NCBI RefSeq assembly: GCF_000373245.1
Contig: NZ_KB890754.1
Location: 179,635 to 243,634 of the forward strand
DNA from: Echinicola pacifica DSM 19836
GTDB lineage: Bacteria; Bacteroidota; Bacteroidia; Cytophagales; Cyclobacteriaceae
Direction of reading: 5' to 3'
Length of the DNA: 64,000 bases
The translations under genes were made by a program, and so were the position numbers. Within the stretch, counting starts at the first letter, position 1. Each line of letters begins with the position of its first letter. Positions 9,685 to 18,003 of this stretch are shown piece by piece. The notes below the pieces were generated by a model that was not told the DNA's origin, did not search any database, and saw only the letters and a program-made list of their open reading frames with translations.

Positions 9685-10161
9685 TTAATAGGGCGTTTTA
9701 TCCTCTTTGAGTTTCCATTCTTCAAAGGCTTCTTTAGCACCGGCGATCTTATGATTGACCATGGGGATCTGTCTTTGGGAGGGATCCAGGGGAAGTTCCT
9801 CATAGATAAATTGGTCATCAAAGCCTGCGTCCGCCGCATCTTCCTTGGTATTGGCGTAGAATACTCGGTCTGGTCGGGCCCAGTAGATAGCACCCAGGCA
9901 CATAGGGCAAGGCTCGCAGCTGGTATAGAGTTCGCAGCCGGTAAGCTGAAAAGTGTTGAGGTTCTTGCAAGCATCCCTGATGGCTTCCACCTCTGCGTGT
10001 GCCGTCGGGTCAGTATTGCTGATGACATGATTTGAGGCTGATCCCACGATTTTGCCATCCTTCACGATAATACAGCCAAATGGCCCGCCTTTTCCCTTAT
10101 GCATGCCCTCCAATGATAGGTCAATGGCCTTTCGTAAAAATGATTTTTGGTCTTCTGTCAT
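9685..10161 (-). CDS. guaD: Nucleoside/guanine deaminase of the cytidine deaminase superfamily
   Basis: This zinc enzyme most resembles the Bacillus-type guanine deaminase, which converts guanine to xanthine and ammonia. The 158 residues match that family's length of about 156. The catalytic HAE is at residues 55-57 and the zinc cysteines in PCPMC at 85 and 88. The segment GPFGC near residue 26 is the substrate-loop motif. The C-terminal end, with conserved aromatic and acidic residues, favours guanine deaminase over tRNA adenosine deaminase TadA, which would lack the DDQFIYEEL-type segment. It is monocistronic and ends at the bidirectional terminator. Confidence 0.85.
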   Translation of the reverse strand: MTEDQKSFLRKAIDLSLEGMHKGKGGPFGCIIVKDGKIVGSASNHVISNTDPTAHAEVEAIRDACKNLNTFQLTGCELYTSCEPCPMCLGAIYWARPDRVFYANTKEDAADAGFDDQFIYEELPLDPSQRQIPMVNHKIAGAKEAFEEWKLKEDKTPY

Positions 10162-10781
10162 TGCATTCTTATTAAAGATACTGGTGAATATAGGAGTGTA
10201 AATCCTGATTTTAATTTTAATCTACCTAAAACAGGTTGGATTTTTTGTAAAATGTGCTCTTGTATTTCCTGCAATAAGATTGCCATTTTTCGGAAAGCAG
10301 CATATATAATCTTGCGCTATCCCTGCTATTTTAAGTTGTGCCTAATAATCTGCTGTTTGCCAGGTTCTTTAGGATAAGTTTGAGGATATAAAAATAGGGG
10401 TTTTAGGGAAAAATTGTAAAAATTGTTCAAATATTTATATATTGCAAACGCTTAATAATTAGCACTTAAGCAAGATTGTTTTGAATGATAATGAAATTTC
10501 ATGGTTAATTTTTAAACATTAGTTTACAAACCTCGTTTTTAAATCATACAGCATTCGATTTTAGCATGGTGTTTGTACACCGGTGCTGCATGTGAATTAT
10601 TGATTGAAATTTGATTTTCTGAAGTGTACTATGAGAGGCTTAGAGAAATTGAATATTCTGATGAATCATTCGCCGCCAAGGGGAAAGCCCTTATTGATCA
10701 AAACGGTCTTATTATTTAATATACATCAATTGTAGTGTAGAATTTATCATTGATAAACTCTATTAAACGAAATTTTAAAGT
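10162..10781. other. Long AT-rich intergenic region
   Basis: About 620 bases with no convincing gene; a 76-codon open frame at 10147-10377 overlaps the deaminase start and has no support. The main structure is the palindrome at 10743-10757, listed separately. The rest is AT-rich and could hold promoters for both flanking genes, but no TANNTTTG box stands out. Confidence 0.4.
10743..10757. promoter_or_regulatory. Perfect palindrome before the small protein gene
   Basis: TTTATCA-T-TGATAAA is a perfect 7-bp inverted repeat with a one-base centre, 24 bases before the start codon at 10782. It could be an operator or a short leader hairpin. Confidence 0.4.
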
Positions 10782-11015
10782 ATGAAGACGTCCTATTTGG
10801 ATTATTACAAAATGATATTGAAAAAAGTAAGCTTTAACAGAGCACTTTTGAAGAAAGAGTATTTCAAGGCCATCAGGTCCTTAAGTAAGAATGAAGCAGA
10901 TCAACTTAAAGAATGGATGGACCGAGAAACGGGATCCAAGGTCAAGTCTCCAGACCTGGAAGAACCGCAGCTGGTTTACCAAGAAGTCAATACAATGGGA
11001 ACCCGCAGCAACTAA
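10782..11015 (+). CDS. Small conserved-type protein of unknown function
   Basis: A 77-residue protein with no signal peptide or membrane span. The N-terminal two thirds is amphipathic and basic (SYLDYYKMILKKVSF, then LLKKEYFKAIRSLSKNEADQLKEW), which predicts two or three helices. The C-terminal 25 residues are probably unstructured. I recall short proteins with the same SYLDYYK...ILxKVSF opening in other Cytophagales, but no function is known to me. A long leader in front and a canonical terminator directly behind show that it is a real, separately expressed gene. Confidence 0.75.
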   Translation: MKTSYLDYYKMILKKVSFNRALLKKEYFKAIRSLSKNEADQLKEWMDRETGSKVKSPDLEEPQLVYQEVNTMGTRSN

Positions 11016-11021
11016 TTTTAT

Positions 11022-11045
11022 AAACCGGCCAATCGCCGGTTTTTT
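11022..11045 (+). terminator. Intrinsic terminator
   Basis: An 8-bp GC-rich stem AAACCGGC/GCCGGTTT with a 5-base loop and a T run starts 7 bases after the stop codon of the small protein gene. Confidence 0.9.
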
Positions 11046-11270
11046 GCTTTTAGGACCTTGGCAGAGGAAACCGATAGTATAGAGCGGTTTATATCAGATA
11101 ATTTATTCCGGTCTGGTAAGGTGACTAGCTGATATTCTTAGATCAAGGTGTATTGATTGGCCCAAGGCGAAAGGGAATTCAAAGGAGGCCTGATCTAAAT
11201 TGAAGATGAAAGTATTAGGAATTTTCTAGCCTAAAATAATGTCAGGAAGACGTAGTCATTTTTGAAGGGC

Positions 11271-12002
11271 TTAGCTTATCCATTTATCAATAAACTTTAA
11301 GAAACTATCCTTATAATGGTCACTTACCGTAAGGGTGCTTTTTCCCATGTTTACCGAATTTCTTGAGATGGAAACGATATGATCGAGGGAGATGATATAG
11401 GACCTGTGGATTCTCATAAAGCTTTCTTCGGGGAGAATCTCCTCCATATTTTTTAAAGTGGTCAAGGATAGGACAGGGCTTTCCTTTGTGTTGAGGTGTA
11501 TTTTTACATAATCTTTATAACCTTCCACATAGATAATTTCCTTCAGCATGACCTTGACGAGTTGGTATTCCACCTTGATGAAGATATAGTCCTTCTGCTC
11601 GGTATCGCTTGTTTTGATGACCGTTTTATTTTGGAAATAATGCAAGGCCTTGGTAGCAGCTCTCAGGAATTCTTCATAGTCAAAGGGCTTTAATAGATAG
11701 TCCATGGCGTCCACCTTGTATCCTTCCAGCGCAAACTGGTCATAGGCGGTAGTGAAGATGATGCGGGTGGAGGATTGGGTATTCCGCCTTTCGAGTACTC
11801 TAGCCAATTCCATACCTGTCAGATCGGGCATTTGAATGTCCAGAAACAAAAGATCGACCTCATTCTGGTGCAGATAGGATAAGGCTTCAATGGCATTTTC
11901 AAATTTGGCTTCTAAGCTCAGAAATGAAGTCTGATTTATAAAAGTACAGATCATCTCCAAAGCCAAGGGCTCATCATCAACGGCAATACATTTTATCTTC
12001 AT
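11271..12002 (-). CDS. LytTR-family response regulator
   Basis: A 243-residue DNA-binding response regulator. The receiver domain (about 1-120) has the acidic pocket DDE near residues 9-11, the phospho-acceptor Asp55 in FLDIQMPD, and the KPF motif. A LytTR DNA-binding domain (about 140-243) follows, with the typical FIKVEYQLVKV, YVEGYKDYVKI and FMRIHRSYI segments. Its start overlaps the stop of the kinase gene by one base (TAATG), so the two are translationally coupled and form one two-component system. LytTR domains bind paired direct repeats about two helical turns apart; such repeats lie upstream of the operon at 13243-13334. Confidence 0.93.
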   Translation of the reverse strand: MKIKCIAVDDEPLALEMICTFINQTSFLSLEAKFENAIEALSYLHQNEVDLLFLDIQMPDLTGMELARVLERRNTQSSTRIIFTTAYDQFALEGYKVDAMDYLLKPFDYEEFLRAATKALHYFQNKTVIKTSDTEQKDYIFIKVEYQLVKVMLKEIIYVEGYKDYVKIHLNTKESPVLSLTTLKNMEEILPEESFMRIHRSYIISLDHIVSISRNSVNMGKSTLTVSDHYKDSFLKFIDKWIS

Positions 12003-13075
12003 TATATCTTGATTTTCAATTTTACCTGATATTCCTGATCTGGATTAGAGTCATTGATATCCAAGGTATAATCATTCCCATAGAGCAAAGATAACCTTCT
12101 TTTGGTGTTGGCAAGGCCAATTCCATGGGGATTGTTTTCGGGGCTATTGACGTTTTTAGGGTAGATTTTATTCACTGTTTCGAGCACCAATTGGCCTTCA
12201 TGTACATGAATGCGAATATTGATATAGGACTGATTTATACTACTTATTCCATGCTTAAAGCAGTTTTCGACAAAGGGCAATAATATCATGGGAGCAATCA
12301 CTCTGTCTTCGTATTCCTCATCGATCTGCAGATCAATCTGCACTTTATCAGAAATCCTCAGGCGCATCAAGGAAATAAAATCCTTCACAAACCCGATTTC
12401 TTTACTGAGCAAAGTTTGGTCTTTCTCGGTTTCATAAAGCACATAGCGCATCATCCTGGAGAGCTTATGCAGGGCGGTTCTGGCGCGCTCTACATCGATA
12501 CTGGTGAGGGAATAGATATTATTAAGAGTATTGAAGAAGAAATGTGGGTTGATCTGAGCCTTAAGATAATTTAGCTCAGTCTGGATGCGCTGTTGATCGA
12601 GTTCTTTCCGAGCGACTTCATCAGCCTGCCACTTCTGCACCGTGGCGATACTGGTGCTTATTCCAGCAGCCAGAAAGAGTAATAATAGCGTAAAAACATC
12701 AAATATATCTTTTTTTGGTTTGAAAGGCTTGCCTCCATCAGGGTGAAAAGCCTTATGCATCGCCTCTTTGAGGTGGATCAGGTTTTCAAAATACTCGATG
12801 AAGAACATAAATAGCACGCATAATGAAAGTATGATGGTGAGGTAAATTGTCGTTTTGGTGGTAAAGAGGTACTTGGGTACTAAAACTTCTTTATTCACAT
12901 AAAATATCATCACCATTACCACAAAAAGCACCGCTTGCCTCACCCAAAATTCTTCTGGCAGGGTGATATTGAAGGATAAAGGGCTAAAGATTAGCAATCC
13001 AGAACCAATCAGAATCCACAACATGAGGTGAATCAAAAAGCTTATATTTTTATGTGATCTCAAACCCTTAATCAT
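12002..13075 (-). CDS. LytS/YehU-type sensor histidine kinase
   Basis: A 357-residue membrane kinase of the PF06580 (His_kinase) family. Four hydrophobic segments lie at about 13-30, 48-62, 76-96 and 127-145. Between the third and fourth is a short loop rich in His, Lys and Pro (about 100-122). The phospho-acceptor His178 lies in QINPHFFFNTLNN. The C-terminal HATPase_c domain has the N box PFVENCFKHG and the G box HGIGLANTKRRL. It has no large extracytoplasmic sensor domain, so the signal is probably in the membrane or relayed by a partner. It is the first gene of the operon and divergent from the outer-membrane protein gene. Confidence 0.93.
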   Translation of the reverse strand: MIKGLRSHKNISFLIHLMLWILIGSGLLIFSPLSFNITLPEEFWVRQAVLFVVMVMIFYVNKEVLVPKYLFTTKTTIYLTIILSLCVLFMFFIEYFENLIHLKEAMHKAFHPDGGKPFKPKKDIFDVFTLLLLFLAAGISTSIATVQKWQADEVARKELDQQRIQTELNYLKAQINPHFFFNTLNNIYSLTSIDVERARTALHKLSRMMRYVLYETEKDQTLLSKEIGFVKDFISLMRLRISDKVQIDLQIDEEYEDRVIAPMILLPFVENCFKHGISSINQSYINIRIHVHEGQLVLETVNKIYPKNVNSPENNPHGIGLANTKRRLSLLYGNDYTLDINDSNPDQEYQVKLKIKI

Positions 13076-13481
13076 AATTAAAGTACAAAGTATATCAAAA
13101 GATGCAAATTCAATGAATTATTGAGTTAAAGTGGATTATGACCATTTGAAGGCCATAAATGCCCACTATACTCATCATTGACCAAATAACCTACAATAAA
13201 CATAAGATAATACATTGACAAGGAAAACTTAAAATCGCCCAGCTAGTCGTTCTAGTCCACAGAATGCGGGATTTGATCCATAGAATGATTCCAGAGTCCC
13301 TCCGTTTTGGCTGGTCTAGTCCAGTGGGGATTTGGTCGATGATATCGATGAGCCTATCTATTTGGTTTTTTTGATTAATACACTTCTAGTACTTTGCTTA
13401 TCGAAAACCAATTGATTTGGTTCGGCTAAACCGATTTGTTGTAAAAATTTATCAGAAATTATAAAACCTAAATTTAAATAC
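13076..13481. other. Divergent control region between the two-component operon and the outer-membrane protein gene
   Basis: This 406-base region must hold both promoters. Its centre (13243-13334) contains the repeated elements described separately. The stretch 13361-13481 is AT-rich, with TTTGG and TAGTACTTTG boxes that may be a promoter for the outer-membrane protein gene, but the spacing is not a clean consensus. Confidence 0.4.
13243..13334. promoter_or_regulatory. Phased repeat array, candidate LytTR binding sites
   Basis: The element TCCACAGAATG (13256-13266) recurs as TCCATAGAATG (13277-13287), exactly 21 bases on. TCCC (13297) and TCCA (13320) continue the array at about 20 and 23 bases. 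CTAGTC occurs at 13243, 13252 and 13316, and GGGATTTG at 13268 and 13327. LytTR regulators bind two direct repeats 21-22 bases apart, so the spacing fits; the sequence match to a known consensus is not shown. Confidence 0.5.
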
Positions 13482-15989
13482 ATGAACGCTTTTAAAAACC
13501 TTTGGAAAGTGAGTGCTTTTTTGATGCTGCTGATCGCAGGACCAGTGGCCGGACAGACTTCCAGTACTGAAGTAGAAAAATCCTACCAGATTACAGGAGC
13601 TGTGGTGGATGAGCAGGGAGCTCCCGTTTCTTATGCCACCGTATTACTCTTGGATCAGAAGTCTGGTACCCAGGTTTCCGGCGGTGTGGCGGATGAAAAA
13701 GGTAAGTTTTTTATCACTGGTTTTGATCCAGGGACTTATAAGCTTCAAGTGAATTTTGTGGGTTTTGAGCAATTCGAAAAGCAAAATATCCAGATTAAGG
13801 AGGACACTCATACCACTAATTTGAGTTCACTATCCATGACTGAGGAGTCTTTGACATTGAATGAGGTGACGGTGCAGGGTCAGAGAGATCTGATTACGGA
13901 GAAGGTAGATAGAACTATTTATAATGCTGAGAATGACAAAACTACAGTGGGTGGTGATGCCTCGGACGTATTGCGAAGAGTGCCGATGCTTTCCGTCGAT
14001 CTGGATGGTAATGTGTCCATGAGAGGGAGCTCAAATATCACGGTATTAATCGATAATAAGCCGTCCACCATGTCTGCAAGTTCCATTGCGGATGCCCTGA
14101 AGCAGATACCAGCGGATGAGATCAAGGCGGTAGAGGTGATCACTTCCCCTTCTGCCAAGTATGATGCAGAAGGTACCGGAGGGGTAATTAATATTGTCAC
14201 CAAGAAAAATAACCTTCAAGGTAAGTCAGTAAGTATCAATACCAGCGCAGGATTAAGAGGCTCCAATTTGGGCGTAAATGCGAGTGCCAGAACCGGGAAA
14301 TGGGGATTCAATCTCGGAGGTTTTGGCCGTACAGCTTATAATGTTAAGGGAGGATTCGAAAATTCTCAACAGGTGATCAACCAGGATGGTACCACGTCTA
14401 ATATTATCCAATCTTCTGACACCCGAAACAATATGCTGATGGGTAGGTATAATTTTGGGGCTGATTATGAAATTGACAAGTACAATTGGTTAGGTGCATC
14501 GGTAAACTTTGGAATGTTCAACAGGAAAAGTAGTCAGGACAATTTGTTGACCGAAAATTATATTGAAGACGAGATTGTCAGTGCTTTGATGAGAACGGTA
14601 AATACAGAAGACCTTTCTAATACTGTCGATATAAGTTTAAACTATACTAAAACCTTTGAGAAACCTCAAAAGGAGTTTAGTGTGATGGGACTTTATAGCC
14701 GAAATAACCGAAGCAATGACTTCATCCAAGCACTGCTGGACGATGATTTTGTGACGGTGGATCAGCGTATCAAAAATGAAAACCCTTCCAACAACCAGGA
14801 ATTCACCATTCAGGTGGATTATGTTACCCCACTGGGTAGTGGAGAAAATCAGATTATTGAATATGGTGCTAAGAACATCTTGCGTAGGGTAAGTAGTGAT
14901 TACGGTTACTTTGAGGCGGAAGGTGCCGATGGAGAATATGTGGAGAGTTCAGATGCTCAGTTTACCAACGAATTTGATTATGATCAAAATGTGACTGCTG
15001 GGTACCTATCTTATACACAGGGATTCCTGAAAAACTACACTGCCAAAGTGGGCGCCCGGTATGAATATACCACCATCAATGCCGATTTTAAGGCAGGTGA
15101 GGAGCCAGGCAATATCCCGGATTATGGGGTGCTCGTGCCAAGCATAAACCTTAGCCGTAAGCTGGAGCAGGGAAATATGATTAAGGCGGCTTATAATAGA
15201 AGAATTCAACGTCCTTCCCTCCAATACCTCAATCCGAACATTCAGGCTCCAAACCCTACACAGGCGAGCCAGGGTAATCCTCTATTGGAACCTGAGTATA
15301 GTGACAATTTTGAATTGTCTTACAGTACCTATATAAATAACTCCAGCATCAATATTTCGACCTTTTTTAGAAATACCACGGGTTCTATTCAGCCCCTTAG
15401 GTCGGTGTTGGAAGATGGCGTTATTTATACTACCTATGAGAATATAGGCACTGAGCAGTCTGTAGGCCTCAACTTATTTGCCAACCTTAATATCTCAGAC
15501 AAGCTGTCTTTTAATGGTGGCGTGGATGCGTTCTATACCAATATTGACAATAATATAGAAACCCCATTATATCATGCTTCCAATGACGGTTTTGTGATTA
15601 GTGGTAGAGTATTTGGAAATTATAATCTAACCGAAACCTGGGTATTGCAGGGATTTGCTTTTGCCAGAGGCAGAAAAGTAAATCTTCAAGGTTATGATAG
15701 TGGATTCAGTATCTATGGTCTGAACCTTAATAAGCAGTTTAATGACAAGAAAGGAAGCATCGGCTTCGGTGCAGAAAACTTCCTTACGCCAGAATTTAAA
15801 ATGAAGAGCGAGGTGATCTCACCTACCATCGTTCAGAACAGCACCAATATCATGAGAAATATGAATTTCAAAATCAACTTCAGCTATAGAATTGGCAAGA
15901 TGAGTGTGGCCAGCAAGCGGAAGAAAAGATCCATTGAGAATGAAGATTTGAAAGGTGGCGGAGATAGCGGCGGAATGATGGGAAATTAA
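13482..15989 (+). CDS. TonB-dependent-type outer-membrane beta-barrel protein
   Basis: An 835-residue outer-membrane protein. A signal peptide (about 1-25, ending PVAGQ) precedes a carboxypeptidase-D-like beta domain (about 35-115), a TonB plug domain (about 130-240, with VLRRVPMLSVDLDGNVSMRG and a GTGGVINIVTKK end), and an OMP_b-brl_3-type barrel to the end. Unlike SusC it has no SusD partner. The basic tail KRKKR near 817, followed by a Gly-rich end, is odd for a barrel and may lie after the last strand. Divergent orientation next to a LytS/LytTR pair suggests that the pair controls it. The substrate is unknown. Confidence 0.88.
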   Translation: MNAFKNLWKVSAFLMLLIAGPVAGQTSSTEVEKSYQITGAVVDEQGAPVSYATVLLLDQKSGTQVSGGVADEKGKFFITGFDPGTYKLQVNFVGFEQFEKQNIQIKEDTHTTNLSSLSMTEESLTLNEVTVQGQRDLITEKVDRTIYNAENDKTTVGGDASDVLRRVPMLSVDLDGNVSMRGSSNITVLIDNKPSTMSASSIADALKQIPADEIKAVEVITSPSAKYDAEGTGGVINIVTKKNNLQGKSVSINTSAGLRGSNLGVNASARTGKWGFNLGGFGRTAYNVKGGFENSQQVINQDGTTSNIIQSSDTRNNMLMGRYNFGADYEIDKYNWLGASVNFGMFNRKSSQDNLLTENYIEDEIVSALMRTVNTEDLSNTVDISLNYTKTFEKPQKEFSVMGLYSRNNRSNDFIQALLDDDFVTVDQRIKNENPSNNQEFTIQVDYVTPLGSGENQIIEYGAKNILRRVSSDYGYFEAEGADGEYVESSDAQFTNEFDYDQNVTAGYLSYTQGFLKNYTAKVGARYEYTTINADFKAGEEPGNIPDYGVLVPSINLSRKLEQGNMIKAAYNRRIQRPSLQYLNPNIQAPNPTQASQGNPLLEPEYSDNFELSYSTYINNSSINISTFFRNTTGSIQPLRSVLEDGVIYTTYENIGTEQSVGLNLFANLNISDKLSFNGGVDAFYTNIDNNIETPLYHASNDGFVISGRVFGNYNLTETWVLQGFAFARGRKVNLQGYDSGFSIYGLNLNKQFNDKKGSIGFGAENFLTPEFKMKSEVISPTIVQNSTNIMRNMNFKINFSYRIGKMSVASKRKKRSIENEDLKGGGDSGGMMGN

Positions 15990-16119
15990 TTTCTGATTTC
16001 ATATCACTTTGCAGAAGCTCATCAGTCATTTTTGGGAGATTCCTAGGGGACTGATGGGCTAGTTTCGGCGAGTGAAAAGACATATAAAATTTTACATGTG
16101 GGTTTTTTTGACTGGAAAG

Positions 16120-16149
16120 CACAGCGGTATTTACTGCTGTGTTTTTTTT
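16120..16149 (+). terminator. Intrinsic terminator
   Basis: An 8-bp stem from CACAGCGG and CTGCTGTG (one G-T pair) is followed by eight T. It lies 130 bases after the stop codon at 15989. Confidence 0.8.
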
Positions 16150-16179
16150 GTCTAAAAGTTGGATGTTTCAGGGGGTATT

Positions 16180-16216
16180 ACACTCTTAGCTTCATATCTA
16201 ATGAGGCTAAGAGCGT
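16180..16216. repeat. Long inverted repeat without a T run
   Basis: CTCTTAGCTTCAT (16183-16195) and ATGAGGCTAAGAG (16201-16213) pair over 13 bases with one G-T pair and a five-base loop. AC/GT pairs at the outer ends extend it. It lies between convergent genes, but neither side has a proper T run, so a terminator role is uncertain. Confidence 0.5.
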
Positions 16217-16285
16217 AATGGTCCATATGAGGTAGGTTTTCCAAAATCTATTAAAGGAAAGGGGATTTTCCAGAAGTGGAATGGC

Positions 16286-17152
16286 TTATTTGCCTAATAT
16301 TTTTTTGATCAATTTAAATAGCATCAGAGCGACAAAACCGACAACCAATCCCACGGCAAAATCTCTGACCATGTCAGGTAGAGCAGGGAAAAGGTGATGG
16401 ATAAACTCGATATTATGGGTAAAAATACCGCCAGCCACCAGAAGAAGGGCGATGGTACCTATGATTCCAAGCGATTTGATGACGATAGGGAGGGCTTTTA
16501 CCAGTCCTTGGCCAAGTTTAAAAAAGAAACCAGATTGATTTTTGCTACGAGCCATTAGGTTATAGCCAGCCTCATCCATACGGATGATCAAGGCCACGAT
16601 ACCATATACTCCCACAGTTGCCAAAATGGCAATTACTGTCACCACGATGATTTGGTTGGTCAGCGCTTCACCGACCACTGAGCCTAAGGCGATGATTACG
16701 ATCTCTACAGAAAGAATAAAGTCGGTAACAATAGCTGATTTTATACGCTCCTTCTCCAGAGCAAGGATTTCTTCTTTGGTTTGGGTTTCTTTGATGGCCT
16801 CGATTTTTGAATGATGATGGGGCACAAAGAGCTCATAGATTTTCTCAGCGCCTTCAAAGGCCAGGTATATTCCTCCGAGAAGTAAGATGATGGTAATGGC
16901 GGTGGGCAGGAATGAGCTGAGCAAAAACGCCACCGGTAATATAATGATCTTATTAAGGAATGAACCTTTGGTAATGGCCCAGAGCACGGGGATTTCCCTC
17001 GACGAGGCAAAGCCTGAGGCTTTTTCAGCATTAACGGCAAGGTCATCTCCAAGGATCCCCGCTGTTTTTTTTGTTGCGATTTTAGTCATGGACGCCACAT
17101 CGTCCATCAAGGTTGCGATGTCGTCTAATATTGCAAAAAAGCCTGATGCCAT
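16286..17152 (-). CDS. yedI: YedI/DUF808-family inner-membrane protein
   Basis: A 288-residue inner-membrane protein of the DUF808 (YedI) family, whose function is unknown. The family signature is the N-terminal SGFFAILDDIATLMDDVA, followed by a helix ending KKTAGILGDDLAVNAEKASGF. About six hydrophobic segments follow, and a GGIYLAFEGAEKI motif lies near residue 105. I chose the ATG at 17152 because it gives the family N terminus. A longer frame to 17227 would add 25 residues, but those are encoded by a direct repeat that looks regulatory. The protein has been loosely linked to transport; nothing here proves a substrate. Confidence 0.88.
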   Translation of the reverse strand: MASGFFAILDDIATLMDDVASMTKIATKKTAGILGDDLAVNAEKASGFASSREIPVLWAITKGSFLNKIIILPVAFLLSSFLPTAITIILLLGGIYLAFEGAEKIYELFVPHHHSKIEAIKETQTKEEILALEKERIKSAIVTDFILSVEIVIIALGSVVGEALTNQIIVVTVIAILATVGVYGIVALIIRMDEAGYNLMARSKNQSGFFFKLGQGLVKALPIVIKSLGIIGTIALLLVAGGIFTHNIEFIHHLFPALPDMVRDFAVGLVVGFVALMLFKLIKKILGK

Positions 17153-17161
17153 AAGGTTGAT

Positions 17162-17207
17162 TTGTTTTCTTAAAAACTCAAAAATAGTGAATTGTTTTCT
17201 TAAAAAC
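17162..17207. promoter_or_regulatory. Two 16-bp direct repeats before yedI
   Basis: TTGTTTTCTTAAAAAC occurs identically at 17162-17177 and 17192-17207, exactly 30 bases apart (about three helical turns), 10 bases upstream of the chosen start. Each unit is a near palindrome (GTTTT...AAAAC). Identical phased copies suggest tandem operators for a dimeric regulator. Confidence 0.55.
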
Positions 17208-17355
17208 AGCAAGCAGCAAGGTCTCATTAATAAAGATGATCCCAGTTTTTTTCGCTATAGTAGGCGGAGGTCAAGAGAAAATAGGTGTTCTCACCGTATA
17301 GAAAGAAGAATCAAAATGGCCCGGAGAGGGGAGATCCAGGGAGAATGGTTGAGCC

Positions 17356-18003
17356 TTATTTCTCCGTCTTGAGCGTTTCTATATCTGCTATTAACTCCTT
17401 CATTTCCAAGGCCAAAGAACCATTATATATACCTCTAATTCGCTGGGTTTGGTCCACCAATATAAAGTGCTCCGTATGCAGAAAGTCGGTGCTGTCCTTA
17501 CTGAAGCCGATATCTTCCTCAGCAAAATATGATTTCCTGGCCAAATCATAAATCTCCGCTTTTTGGCCGGTAAGGAACTGCCAGTTCTTGGAGTGGATCT
17601 CATTTGTTTCCCTATACTTCCTCAATACCTGCGGGCTGTCTATCCAAGGTGTGACCGAAAAAGATAGAAAATAAATGGAATTATCTTTTTTAAAATAGTC
17701 GCTTACCGTTTTCATATTAGCCGTCATGGAAGGGCAGATACTTCCGCAGGAGGTAAATATAAAATTGGCCACATGAATTTTGTCCTTGAAGATCTGCTCA
17801 GTGATAATCAGGCTATCCTGATTCAAGACTTCAAATGCACCTATGGTATGGTCGATATGGTCGCTCACCTCTGACTGATCTGTCAGGAATATAGGACTGA
17901 ATGTGGGTTCGTTATAATAGGGCAGGGGAATGCCTGCAGATTGATTTTGACTGCAAGCTAAGAGCAATGAGCTACTGAGCCACAAAAACGCTATCCGATA
18001 CAT
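17356..18003 (-). CDS. SCO1/SenC-family copper-binding lipoprotein
   Basis: SCO proteins deliver copper to cytochrome oxidase or act as thiol-disulfide reductants in the cell envelope. The 215-residue product starts at the ATG at 18003, which gives a lipoprotein signal with the lipobox LLLAC (Cys17). The thioredoxin-like domain has the copper/redox motif CGSIC in FTSCGSICPSM and the C-terminal His in FLHTEHFILVDQ, which together make the usual Cys-Cys-His site. An upstream-extended frame would destroy the lipobox. It overlaps the MORN gene by 32 bases and is the last gene of a three-gene operon with the YHYH protein, so its role may be special to that operon rather than general oxidase assembly. 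Confidence 0.88.
   Translation of the reverse strand: MYRIAFLWLSSSLLLACSQNQSAGIPLPYYNEPTFSPIFLTDQSEVSDHIDHTIGAFEVLNQDSLIITEQIFKDKIHVANFIFTSCGSICPSMTANMKTVSDYFKKDNSIYFLSFSVTPWIDSPQVLRKYRETNEIHSKNWQFLTGQKAEIYDLARKSYFAEEDIGFSKDSTDFLHTEHFILVDQTQRIRGIYNGSLALEMKELIADIETLKTEK

Noticed and set aside
10147-10377. 76-codon plus frame in the intergenic region
   Set aside because: It overlaps the deaminase start and its Cys/Ile-rich composition suggests random AT-rich DNA.
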